NCBI GenBank assembly: GCA_024692805.1
Contig: JAILMD010000055.1
Coordinates: forward strand, 1 to 6,412
Reading direction: 5' to 3'
Length of the DNA stretch: 6,412 nucleotides
DNA from: a bacterium
GTDB taxonomy: Bacteria; Bacillota; Clostridia; Christensenellales; UBA1242
Positions within the stretch are counted from its first letter, which is position 1, and every line of letters begins with the position of its first letter. The notes beneath the pieces are model-generated. The model did not search any database. It had not been told where the DNA came from and saw only the letters and a program-made list of their open reading frames with translations. Of this stretch, positions 1-6,095 are shown piece after piece. The translations under genes were made by a program, and so were the position numbers.

Positions 1-762
1 AATAATTTGGGGCTAGAGAATAAACCTATTTTTTCAAAATATGTTTTAAATAAAAACAACCAAACTCAAGGCGATTTGTTTTTAGGAAATTTAAAGATTG
101 CTAACAGCAATGTTTCAATGTTTGCTGATTTTTATAAAACATTTTCTAGCATTGAGGCTCCGCTTGTTTTCTTGCCATATTTCAAAAATGAAATAGGGGA
201 AGTTTTCTTCTTGCCGGGCGTTTTGTTTGGGTTAAACAAGAATAAACAAAATAAGGGTCAAGCCTTTGTTGGCGCCGTTCAAAATTTTAGCCCAATTAAA
301 GATGACAGGTTTTCTAAAAATATGGATAGATTCTTAAGAAAAGTTAACAGCGGGCTTGATATGGCTTCAATTGAATCAAACGTTTCGCCAAAAGCCGTTG
401 TTAGCATGACTCTTTTTATGGAATTTGTTAAAAGCCTTGAAATTGATAAAGTTTATGCTAATAATTTTGCTCCTTTAAGGTATGCTTCAAAAGAAAACAG
501 GGCCAACTTTTTAAAATCAAGTTCAGATAATTTGCAAGGCGATTTAATGCTTGAGAAAATTGACGCTGACCAATTTAATATAACAAACAAATTTATGTAT
601 TTATTTGCGCGAATGAAGCATCATTTTTCTAGAATTGATTTAGATTATTCAGACTTTGGTTGTTATTTAAATCTAAATCTTGAAACCGATAATAATGACA
701 ATATTATTTACGACATTTCACGCATCACTCAACAAGAATTACAAAACAATAAACAATTATAA
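1..762 (+). CDS. Unrecognised protein, C-terminal part (gene runs in from the left edge)
   Basis: The frame is open from the first base and ends at TAA (760-762), giving at least 253 residues. A TTG at 7 could be read as a start, but no Shine-Dalgarno sequence is visible before it and the frame continues leftward, so I treat the gene as 5'-truncated. I do not recognise the family. There is no signal peptide and no clear membrane segment, although a hydrophobic stretch (APLVFLPYF and FFLPGVLFGLN, about residues 54-80) could form buried beta strands. A segment around residues 150-165 (YANNFAPLRY) and a later one (QFNITNKFMYLFARMKHHF) look like a folded, conserved soluble domain rather than low-complexity sequence. 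Codon use resembles the downstream genes, so recent transfer is not suggested. It is followed directly by a strong terminator, so it probably ends a separate transcription unit from murA. That it is a real gene is likely; its function is unknown. Confidence 0.75.
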   Translation, partial: NNLGLENKPIFSKYVLNKNNQTQGDLFLGNLKIANSNVSMFADFYKTFSSIEAPLVFLPYFKNEIGEVFFLPGVLFGLNKNKQNKGQAFVGAVQNFSPIKDDRFSKNMDRFLRKVNSGLDMASIESNVSPKAVVSMTLFMEFVKSLEIDKVYANNFAPLRYASKENRANFLKSSSDNLQGDLMLEKIDADQFNITNKFMYLFARMKHHFSRIDLDYSDFGCYLNLNLETDNNDNIIYDISRITQQELQNNKQL

Positions 763-764
763 TC

Positions 765-787
765 CAGGGCGAAAGCCCTGTTTTTTT
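765..787 (+). terminator. Rho-independent terminator after the first gene
   Basis: A perfect 6-bp GC-rich stem CAGGGC (765-770)/GCCCTG (775-780) closed by a GAAA tetraloop is followed by seven T residues (781-787). It starts 3 bases after the stop codon of the first gene. The last T residues overlap the predicted -35 of the murA promoter. Confidence 0.92.
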
Positions 788-815
788 AACAAAAAAAGAA
801 AGACTAGCGTAAAAT
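786..815 (+). promoter_or_regulatory. Predicted sigma-A type promoter of murA
   Basis: TTAACA (786-791) and TAAAAT (810-815) are separated by 18 bases, and each hexamer matches consensus at 5 of 6 positions. Transcription would begin near 822, only about 14 bases before the murA start, with the GGAG ribosome binding site at 827-830. The -35 begins inside the T-tract of the preceding terminator. This is a prediction from sequence only. Confidence 0.55.
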
Positions 816-835
816 GCAATAAAAGTGGAGTTTTT

Positions 836-2092
836 ATGCAAAAATTTGTTATCCACGGAAGACGAAAACTAGCGGGAAGCCTTGTTGTTGAAAGTGCTAA
901 AAATGCAGTTTTGCCTATTATTGCGGCAAGCATTTTAACCGAAGAACCAATAATGATTAAAAACGTTCCTAAAATTATTGACGTTGTTAAAATGTTTGAG
1001 ATTTTAGAGAAAATGGGCGGAAAGGTTAGTTTTATTGATGATGATTGTGTTATTGATAATAGCCACATAACCAAGTTTGAAATTGAGCCAACGCTTGCTA
1101 GGTTTATTCGCTCGTCTATTTTTATGCTTGGGCCGTTAGTTGCAAGGTTTGGCAAGGCAAGGGTTGCTTACCCAGGCGGTTGTGATATTGGAAGCCGACC
1201 TATTGACCTTCACCTTCAAGGATTAAGAGAACTTGGCGTTGAAATTAACGAAGAACACGGCTTTATTAATTGTAGCGTTGATAAAATCAAGTCGGGAATT
1301 ATTCACTTAGATTTTCCAAGCGTTGGCGCAACTGAAAATATTATGATGGCGAGCGTTTTAAGCGAAGGGAAAACAACGATAATGAACTGCGCTAAAGAGC
1401 CTGAGATTGTTGACCTTGCTAACTTTATTAACTCAATTGGTGGGCTTGTTAGTGGCGCTGGAACTAGCACTATTGAAATTATAGGGGTTTCTAAACTTGG
1501 CTCGGGAAGTTTTCTTCCTATTCCAGACCGAATAATAACAGGAACTTATCTTCTTTCAGCGGCAATAACAGGGGGGCGGCTTGAACTTAAAAACGCTAAT
1601 TACGAACACGTTTATTCGCTAATAAAAAAACTAAGGGGCGCAGGCTGTAAAATAAAAACAGAGCAAAGCAAAATAACGATTGAATGTGATGGGCGTCTTT
1701 CAAGTATTGCTAGCATTGAAACTCAGCCATACCCAGGGTTTCCAACTGACCTTCAGGCTCCGCTTATGGCACTATGTTCAGTTAGTGACGGGATGAGTGT
1801 TATAACTGAAAACCTTTTTGAAACGCGGTTTAAACACGTTCCTGAACTAATTAAAATGGGTGCTAACATAACAATTAAAGATAGGATGGCGATTGTTAGG
1901 GGAGTAAGTGATCTTTATGGCGCGCAGGTTAACGCAACTGACCTTAGAGGTGGCGCTAGCTTAGTTTTAGCAGGGCTTGTTGCTCACGGCGAAACACACG
2001 TTTTAAACGCTAACTATATTGACAGGGGTTATTTTGAACTTGAAAACAAGTTAAACAGTGTTGGAGCAGATATTATAAGAAGTTCTAGTTAA
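836..2092 (+). CDS. murA: UDP-N-acetylglucosamine 1-carboxyvinyltransferase (MurA)
   Basis: MurA transfers enolpyruvate from phosphoenolpyruvate to UDP-GlcNAc, the first committed cytoplasmic step of peptidoglycan synthesis. The protein is 418 residues, normal for the family (E. coli 419). Known E. coli active-site residues can be placed: Lys22-Asn23 in ESAKNAVLP, the catalytic cysteine at 116 in YPGGCDIGSRP (E. coli Cys115), Arg121 just after it, Asp305 in GFPTDLQA, Arg331 in RFKHVPEL, Arg371 in TDLRGGASL and Arg397 in YIDRGY. Keeping the cysteine, rather than the aspartate of naturally resistant enzymes, predicts a fosfomycin-sensitive target (inference). The ATG at 836 is chosen because GGAG (827-830) lies 5 bases upstream and the protein then starts MQKFVIHG as in homologues. 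An in-frame extension back to 680 would cross a terminator and overlap the previous gene. No terminator separates it from ftsQ, so read-through into ftsQ is possible. Confidence 0.97.
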   Translation: MQKFVIHGRRKLAGSLVVESAKNAVLPIIAASILTEEPIMIKNVPKIIDVVKMFEILEKMGGKVSFIDDDCVIDNSHITKFEIEPTLARFIRSSIFMLGPLVARFGKARVAYPGGCDIGSRPIDLHLQGLRELGVEINEEHGFINCSVDKIKSGIIHLDFPSVGATENIMMASVLSEGKTTIMNCAKEPEIVDLANFINSIGGLVSGAGTSTIEIIGVSKLGSGSFLPIPDRIITGTYLLSAAITGGRLELKNANYEHVYSLIKKLRGAGCKIKTEQSKITIECDGRLSSIASIETQPYPGFPTDLQAPLMALCSVSDGMSVITENLFETRFKHVPELIKMGANITIKDRMAIVRGVSDLYGAQVNATDLRGGASLVLAGLVAHGETHVLNANYIDRGYFELENKLNSVGADIIRSSS

Positions 2093-2108
2093 AATATTAG
2101 CAAATTGT

Positions 2109-2137
2109 TTGCCAAAAGCATAAAAAGTTGTTACAAT
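2109..2137 (+). promoter_or_regulatory. Predicted sigma-A type promoter of ftsQ
   Basis: TTGCCA (2109-2114) and TACAAT (2132-2137) are separated by exactly 17 bases. The expected transcription start is near 2144, giving a leader of about 16 bases that contains the AGAGGT ribosome binding site (about 2149-2154). It lies wholly in the 67-base murA-ftsQ gap and would let ftsQ be transcribed independently of murA. Confidence 0.65.
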
Positions 2138-2159
2138 TAAACTAGATAAGAGGTAACAA

Positions 2160-2948
2160 ATGCTAAAAAGCAAGAAAAGTTTAATTATTGTTGTTTCAAT
2201 TTTAGGCGTTTTAGCTCTTCTTTTGATTGCCGGAAGCGCTTTGTTTTCTCTTAGAAACGTAACGATTGATTATCTTGCTTATGGCGATGAAATTAGTAAA
2301 TATAATAAGGAAGAAATTGTTAGAGTTGCAAACTTTCCTATTGGCAAGAATATTTTGTTTTTAAAATATGATCAAAACATTGAAAAAATTGAGGAGAATT
2401 TCCCTTATGCTAAAGTAACCGGCGTTAAAAGGAATTTCCCTGATAAACTCATAGTTTATATTGAGCAAAGAGTTCCTGCTTTTAGAGTAAATTATGAGGG
2501 AGATAATTGGGCAATTGTTGACACTGAACTTAAGGTTTTAAGAGTTGTTAGTGAAAGCGAACTTACTGCAAGCGAGCAATCACTTGCGATTTGGAATAAC
2601 TTTGGGGTAACAAACGTTAGCCTTGGTAAAAAGATAGATAAACAAACTGAAAAAGATATAACTTTTAGCCTTTATCGCGGAGTTGTTGATGATGATGTTG
2701 AATTAAACTTAAGCATCATTAAAACAATTGATTATGAAGCTAATGAAGGTGAAACACCGCTTGTTACATTAGTTTTAGATGATGGCGTAACAATCAAGAT
2801 TTTTGGGCTTAATAATTTAAGTGAAAAAATGGTTGGTGGGTTTAATCACTATCAAAACTATGTTCAGGGAAGCGTTGACGCTAGCACTAGAATTATAACC
2901 GTTCCTGAAAACTTCACGTTAGAATCTGGGTCAGGAATAACAAGTTAA
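2160..2948 (+). CDS. ftsQ: Cell division protein FtsQ/DivIB
   Basis: This is a bitopic membrane protein of 262 residues. In bacteria FtsQ/DivIB joins FtsL and FtsB/DivIC in the divisome and helps control septal peptidoglycan synthesis. Visible parts are a short basic cytoplasmic N-terminus (MLKSKKS), one transmembrane helix (about residues 8-30), a POTRA domain (about 31-103, with the typical NKEEIVRVANFPIGKNIL and FPYAKVTGVKRNFPDKLIVYIEQR segments), then an extracytoplasmic beta domain (about 104-250) and a short flexible tail. The length fits clostridial and bacillar homologues. The ATG at 2160 follows an AGAGGT ribosome binding site at normal distance and places the basic residues directly before the membrane helix. 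The gene has its own predicted promoter and a terminator directly after it, so it may be expressed separately from ftsA-ftsZ. The family is well supported by layout and by position between murA and ftsA. Confidence 0.93.
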   Translation: MLKSKKSLIIVVSILGVLALLLIAGSALFSLRNVTIDYLAYGDEISKYNKEEIVRVANFPIGKNILFLKYDQNIEKIEENFPYAKVTGVKRNFPDKLIVYIEQRVPAFRVNYEGDNWAIVDTELKVLRVVSESELTASEQSLAIWNNFGVTNVSLGKKIDKQTEKDITFSLYRGVVDDDVELNLSIIKTIDYEANEGETPLVTLVLDDGVTIKIFGLNNLSEKMVGGFNHYQNYVQGSVDASTRIITVPENFTLESGSGITS

Positions 2949-2951
2949 TAT

Positions 2952-2977
2952 AAACGAGCTATCTAGCTCGTTTTTTT
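2952..2977 (+). terminator. Rho-independent terminator after ftsQ
   Basis: The stem AAACGAGCT (2952-2960) pairs with AGCTCGTTT (2965-2973) around an ATCT loop, and a run of seven T residues (2971-2977) follows. It begins 4 bases after the ftsQ stop codon and divides the murA-ftsQ unit from ftsA-ftsZ. Confidence 0.9.
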
Positions 2978-3022
2978 ATCTAAAAAATTTTATATAAGTT
3001 GGAAAAATTAAGGCAATTGTGT

Positions 3023-3038
3023 TTGACACTCTTGTCAA
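3023..3038. repeat. Dyad TTGACA-CTCT-TGTCAA over the ftsA -35
   Basis: Perfect 6-base inverted arms (3023-3028 and 3033-3038) flank a 4-base spacer. The left arm is identical to the predicted -35 hexamer. The geometry would suit a dimeric DNA-binding regulator competing with RNA polymerase, but a chance dyad arising from the TTGACA hexamer is also possible. The symmetry is directly visible; the regulatory role is inference. Confidence 0.45.
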
Positions 3039-3052
3039 TTTTGTTGTAACAT
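3023..3052 (+). promoter_or_regulatory. Predicted promoter of the ftsA-ftsZ-iscR operon
   Basis: A perfect -35 hexamer TTGACA (3023-3028) is followed after 18 bases by TAACAT (3047-3052), which keeps the key TA...T positions of a -10. Transcription would start near 3059, leaving a leader of about 25 bases. The -35 is good but the -10 is mediocre, so the exact -10 assignment is uncertain. It is the only plausible promoter I see between the ftsQ terminator and ftsA. Confidence 0.5.
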
Positions 3053-3068
3053 AATTATGAATAATTAT
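3051..3068. repeat. Tandem palindromes ATAATTAT, 10-base period
   Basis: Two identical copies of the self-complementary 8-mer ATAATTAT lie at 3051-3058 and 3061-3068, separated by GA, so their centres are one helical turn apart. They sit between the predicted -10 and the ftsA ribosome binding site (GGGGG at 3074-3078). They could be a regulator site or simply AT-rich leader sequence. Confidence 0.4.
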
Positions 3069-3084
3069 ATTCTGGGGGATTGTG

Positions 3085-4227
3085 ATGGCAAGAAGTGTTG
3101 CAATTGTTGATATCGGTTCATCTAGCATAACGGCTTTAATCGGTGAAAGAGGAATAAATAACACCTTTAGAATTTTAGGTAAAGGGGTTAGTGATTACGC
3201 TGGTTTTGAAAACGGCCAGTTTATTGAGCCTGAAACTGTTAAAATGGCAGTTGGTCTTGCAATTGCCAATGCTGAAAGTTCTTCAGGAATGAAAATAACG
3301 GAAGCCTTTGTTGGCGTTCCTGGCGAATTCTCAACGGTTATTTGCAAAGAATGTTCTTTAACTTTTGCAAAACAAAAGAAGATAACTCAAAAAGAAGTTG
3401 ACCAACTTTATTTTACGAATAACAACTTTAAATATCCAACCCACACTGTTATTAATAATTCTCCAATTTACTTTACTCTTGAAGACGGAAGAAGGGTTAT
3501 TGACCCTGTTGGAAACTATGCAACAAGGCTTAACGCTTTAGTTAGTTATGTTTTAGCGGAAAATAACTTCCTTGATTTTATGGAAAACATATTCAGTGAA
3601 ATTGGCGTTAGGCAAACTTATTACGTTAGCGCTTGCCTTGCAGAATGCCTTCATATGTTTGAGCCTCAAATAAGAGATAGATATGTTTTGCTTGTTGACT
3701 GCGGTTATATAACAACAAACGTTATGTTATCAAGAGGCGATGGCTTATTATTCTTATCTAACTTCTCAATGGGTGGCGGATATATTACTGCTGACTTATC
3801 ATCTTGTTTAAAGATTGGGTTTAGTGTTGCTGAAAACTTAAAGCATAAAGCAGTTATAAGTTGGGAAGCTGGGAAAGATGATACTTACGACGTTGCTAAT
3901 AAAGACGTTATTGAATCATTTGCCGCTAAAGACACTAACCAGATAATTAGAGATAGAATTGACCTGATTGCAAAATATATTGAAAAATCATTAGCAAATT
4001 GTGTTTATGATTTTCCTGAATATATTCCGCTTTATATAACAGGCGGCGGCCTTAACTATATTAAGGGAATTAAAGATTATTTAACTAAGAGATTAGGAAG
4101 AAGAGTTGAATTAGTTAAACCAAACATTCCTCATATCTCAAGGCCAGACACTAGTTCTGAAATAGGCTTGCTTGATGTTTGCATTGATATAACTGATGGT
4201 TATTTAAATATTTTAGCGATTAATTAA
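3085..4227 (+). CDS. ftsA: Cell division protein FtsA (short, no C-terminal amphipathic helix)
   Basis: FtsA is an actin-like ATPase that tethers FtsZ filaments to the membrane and recruits later divisome proteins. The 380-residue protein shows the phosphate-1 motif (IVDIGSSS, about 8-15), the 1C/SHS2 region (about 83-160), phosphate-2 (VDCGYITTN, 204-212), the FSMGGGYITADLSSCL segment (227-242) with AENLK after it, and the adenosine motif ITGGGLNYIKGI (318-329). It ends about 13 residues after the last conserved block (SEIGLLDVCI), whereas E. coli FtsA is about 420 and B. subtilis about 440 residues, with a linker and membrane-targeting helix. No such helix is visible, and ftsZ starts 12 bases after the stop, so nothing is hidden downstream. 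ATG 3085 is preferred over GTG 3082 because it is 6 bases from the GGGGG ribosome binding site, against 3 for GTG. The gene is co-transcribed with ftsZ. Confidence 0.93.
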   Translation: MARSVAIVDIGSSSITALIGERGINNTFRILGKGVSDYAGFENGQFIEPETVKMAVGLAIANAESSSGMKITEAFVGVPGEFSTVICKECSLTFAKQKKITQKEVDQLYFTNNNFKYPTHTVINNSPIYFTLEDGRRVIDPVGNYATRLNALVSYVLAENNFLDFMENIFSEIGVRQTYYVSACLAECLHMFEPQIRDRYVLLVDCGYITTNVMLSRGDGLLFLSNFSMGGGYITADLSSCLKIGFSVAENLKHKAVISWEAGKDDTYDVANKDVIESFAAKDTNQIIRDRIDLIAKYIEKSLANCVYDFPEYIPLYITGGGLNYIKGIKDYLTKRLGRRVELVKPNIPHISRPDTSSEIGLLDVCIDITDGYLNILAIN

Positions 4228-4239
4228 GGGGGAGAACTT

Positions 4240-5616
4240 ATGGATTTTAGTAATATTGCTCCAATTTGCCAAATATTAGTTGTTGGTGTTGGTGGTGGCG
4301 GTAATAACGCAATAAACAGAATGGTTGCGGCTGGGGTTAAATCAGCTAAGTTTTTAGCGGTTAACACTGATAAACAAGCGCTTATGATTTCTAACGCTCA
4401 AGACCAACTTCAAATTGGTGAGAAATTAACACGCGGACGTGGTGCCGGCGCTGACGCTGAAGTTGGGCGAAAAGCCGCTGAAGAAAGCAGAGCGGAAATT
4501 GCTGAAAAGTTAAAGGGCGCTGACCTTGTTTTTGTTACTGCCGGAATGGGTGGTGGAACAGGAACGGGGGCTGCTCCTGTTATTGCAAGCATTGCTAAAG
4601 AAATGGGAATTTTAACAATTGCCGTTGTAACAAAGCCATTTGAATTTGAAGGCAAAACTAGAATGAATAATGCTGAAATGGGCATTAAAAATCTTTCTAA
4701 ATGTGTTGACACACTTGTTGTTATTCCTAATGACAGACTTTTACAAGTTGTTCCAAAAGGAACAAGTTTTGTTGACGCATTTAAATATGCTGATGATGTT
4801 TTAAGACAAGGAATTCAAGGAATTGCTGACTTAATCGCAACTCCATCACTTATTAACCTTGACTTTGCTGACGTTAGAACGGTTATGAAAAACAGGGGTC
4901 TTGCTCATATGGGAATTGGTGAGTCTTCTGGCGAAGGAAGAAATGTTGATGCTGTAAGGCAAGCCGTTGCGAGCCCACTTCTTGAAACAACAATTGAAGG
5001 CGCGCAAGCCGTTATTATTAACGTTTGTGGTGGCTTTGATATGAGCCTAGATGAAGTTAACGAAGCCGTTAAACTTGTTAAAGAAGTTGTTGACCCTCAC
5101 GCTAATACAATATTTGGTGCAACAATTGACGAAGAATATAAAGACAGAATTAAGATAACGGTTATTGCAACCGGTTTCCAAAATAGCGCCTTTGAAGCAA
5201 TGATTCGCGATGACTCAGCTGATAAAAAAGACGAGCCAACAATAATAAAACCAATTGCCGAAAGCGTTTTTGACAAAACAAAATTTAGCGATTTCTTAGC
5301 CGGAAATAAACTAACTGCTTCAACTTTAAAAATAGGCGGAGAAACTCAAAACCAACCAAAAATTTTTGGTGAAGAAATAAAGGCTCCAAAAATTCAAACA
5401 AATCTTCTTAGTTCAGATTTTGATGAGTTTAATGACGTTGCTCCTGAAAAACCTGAAAAGATTGAGGAGCAAGAGCCAGAAATTGATAAAGAGCCAGAAG
5501 AAGTTAAAGAAGAGCCAAAACTTGCTTCATCAAACCTTGACGTTTCAGCACTCAATAACAAAATAGTTGTTGATGATGACGACATTCCTCCATTTATGAG
5601 AAGAAAATTTAAATAA
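4240..5616 (+). CDS. ftsZ: Cell division protein FtsZ
   Basis: FtsZ is the tubulin-like GTPase whose filaments form the division ring. In this 458-residue protein the GTP-binding N-terminus (VVGVGGGGNNAINRM, 14-28), the tubulin signature GGGTGTG (104-110) and the T7 loop NLDFAD (206-211), which supplies the catalytic aspartates to the neighbouring subunit, are all intact. The globular core ends near residue 317. A long linker (about 318-446) follows, strongly acidic and Glu/Pro/Lys-rich between about 400 and 427. The protein ends in a conserved C-terminal peptide (DDDIPPFMRRKFK) of the kind that binds FtsA and SepF. The length is above E. coli (383) because of the linker. A strong GGGGGAG site (4228-4234) lies 5 bases before the ATG and abuts the ftsA stop codon, indicating coupled and efficient translation. 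The Rrf2 gene starts 13 bases after the stop. Confidence 0.98.
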   Translation: MDFSNIAPICQILVVGVGGGGNNAINRMVAAGVKSAKFLAVNTDKQALMISNAQDQLQIGEKLTRGRGAGADAEVGRKAAEESRAEIAEKLKGADLVFVTAGMGGGTGTGAAPVIASIAKEMGILTIAVVTKPFEFEGKTRMNNAEMGIKNLSKCVDTLVVIPNDRLLQVVPKGTSFVDAFKYADDVLRQGIQGIADLIATPSLINLDFADVRTVMKNRGLAHMGIGESSGEGRNVDAVRQAVASPLLETTIEGAQAVIINVCGGFDMSLDEVNEAVKLVKEVVDPHANTIFGATIDEEYKDRIKITVIATGFQNSAFEAMIRDDSADKKDEPTIIKPIAESVFDKTKFSDFLAGNKLTASTLKIGGETQNQPKIFGEEIKAPKIQTNLLSSDFDEFNDVAPEKPEKIEEQEPEIDKEPEEVKEEPKLASSNLDVSALNNKIVVDDDDIPPFMRRKFK

Positions 5617-5629
5617 TTGGAGAAATGTA

Positions 5630-6028
5630 ATGAAAATTTCATCAAAGGGAAGATATGCTGTTAGGGTTTTAGTTGATATTGCAACAAGTCCCAAAGATTA
5701 TGTTAGCATATCTGAAATTTCAGAACGCCAAGATCTTTCTGTTAAATATCTTGAAAAGATTATGAACTTGCTTGTTAAAGGCAAATTAGTAACAAGCCTT
5801 ATGGGCGCTAATGGCGGCTATAGGTTAACTAAGCCAGCAAAAAAATGTACTATTGCTGAAGTTTTCGAGTTAACAGGAGATGCTCCAATGCTTGCGCCTT
5901 GTAAAATCAATAATTGTCCAAAGGCCAATAAATGTTCAACGATTGGATATTGGGAAACATTACAAAATTTGATTTTAGAAAACTTAAATAAAATAACAAT
6001 TCAAGATTTAATTGATAAAACTTATTAA
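5630..6028 (+). CDS. iscR: Rrf2-family transcriptional regulator, IscR-like
   Basis: Rrf2 proteins are dimeric winged-helix regulators, and many sense iron-sulfur clusters, nitric oxide or cysteine status. This 132-residue protein has the characteristic N-terminus (MKISSKGRYAVRVLVDIA), the recognition-helix region (ISEISERQDLSVKYLEKIM, about 27-45), the wing (GANGGYRLTKP, 59-69) and a C-terminal dimerisation helix. Three cysteines in the cluster-binding position (Cys91, Cys96, Cys102, spacing C-x4-C-x5-C) argue for a cluster-binding IscR-type sensor over the cluster-free CymR type. E. coli IscR has C-x5-C-x5-C, so the first gap is one residue shorter here. TGGAG (5618-5622) lies 7 bases before the ATG. 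The gene follows ftsZ by 13 bases with no convincing promoter of its own, and precedes a cysteine desulfurase, its probable regulatory target. The family is certain; iscR as the precise name is inferred from the cysteines and context. Confidence 0.88.
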   Translation: MKISSKGRYAVRVLVDIATSPKDYVSISEISERQDLSVKYLEKIMNLLVKGKLVTSLMGANGGYRLTKPAKKCTIAEVFELTGDAPMLAPCKINNCPKANKCSTIGYWETLQNLILENLNKITIQDLIDKTY

Positions 6029-6053
6029 AGGGTGTTGACAAGAACACCTTTTA
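6026..6053 (+). terminator. Weak terminator-like hairpin after iscR, overlapping the nifS promoter
   Basis: GGTGTT (6031-6036) pairs with AACACC (6043-6048) around GACAAG. The stem extends outward through a G-T wobble and A-T pairs to 6026 and 6053. The T-run is short and interrupted (TTTT then ATTATTAT), so termination is probably partial. The iscR stop codon forms the base of the left arm, and the -35 of the next promoter spans the arm-loop junction. Confidence 0.55.
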
Positions 6054-6063
6054 TTATTATAAT
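6035..6063 (+). promoter_or_regulatory. Perfect-consensus sigma-A type promoter of nifS
   Basis: TTGACA (6035-6040) and TATAAT (6058-6063) match both consensus hexamers exactly with the optimal 17-base spacer. Transcription should start near 6070, about 26 bases before the nifS ATG. A promoter this strong next to an iscR-type gene suggests control by repression. Confidence 0.85.
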
Positions 6064-6083
6064 GATATCATACCGAATTGGTA
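6062..6083. promoter_or_regulatory. Candidate operator at the nifS transcription start
   Basis: Two dyads abut here. ATGATATCAT (6062-6071) is a perfect 10-base palindrome overlapping the end of the -10. TACCGAATTGGTA (6071-6083) is a near-perfect dyad with TACC/GGTA arms, placed at the expected transcription start. A repressor bound here would block initiation, and the upstream Rrf2 regulator is the obvious candidate. The symmetry is visible; the assignment to this regulator is inference, and the dyad is shorter than classical IscR sites. Confidence 0.45.
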
Positions 6084-6095
6084 GGAGATTATTAT

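Noticed and set aside
680..835. In-frame N-terminal extension of murA back to an ATG at 680
   Set aside because: It overlaps the preceding gene, crosses a strong terminator and adds 52 residues absent from MurA. ATG 836 has a good ribosome binding site and the family N-terminus.
757..1155. Minus-strand open frame of 132 codons inside murA
   Set aside because: It is antisense to a certain gene with conserved active-site residues, and its sequence has no recognisable features of its own.
2100..2112. Hairpin GCAAA-TTG-TTTGC after murA as a terminator
   Set aside because: The stem is only five mostly A-T pairs and no T-tract follows. Its right arm overlaps the ftsQ -35.
3082..3084. GTG at 3082 as the ftsA start
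   Set aside because: It lies only 3 bases from the ribosome binding site. The ATG directly after it has the usual spacing and the family N-terminus.
2976..3164. Minus-strand open frame of 62 codons before and into ftsA
   Set aside because: It covers the ftsA promoter region and start codon, has no evident ribosome binding site and looks like a product of AT-rich DNA.
4410..4712. Minus-strand open frame of 100 codons within ftsZ
   Set aside because: It lies antisense to the highly conserved GTP-binding domain. Its Pro/Ala-rich composition is the mirror of the Gly/Ala codons in ftsZ.
5625..5632. ATGTAATG: a minimal start-stop element overlapping the iscR start
   Set aside because: The first ATG is only 2 bases from GGAG, too close for efficient initiation, while the iscR ATG has normal spacing. 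It is probably chance.
5394..5645. Minus-strand open frame of 83 codons over the ftsZ linker
   Set aside because: Its Ser-rich composition is the complement of the Glu-, Asp- and Lys-rich linker, and no independent signal supports it.
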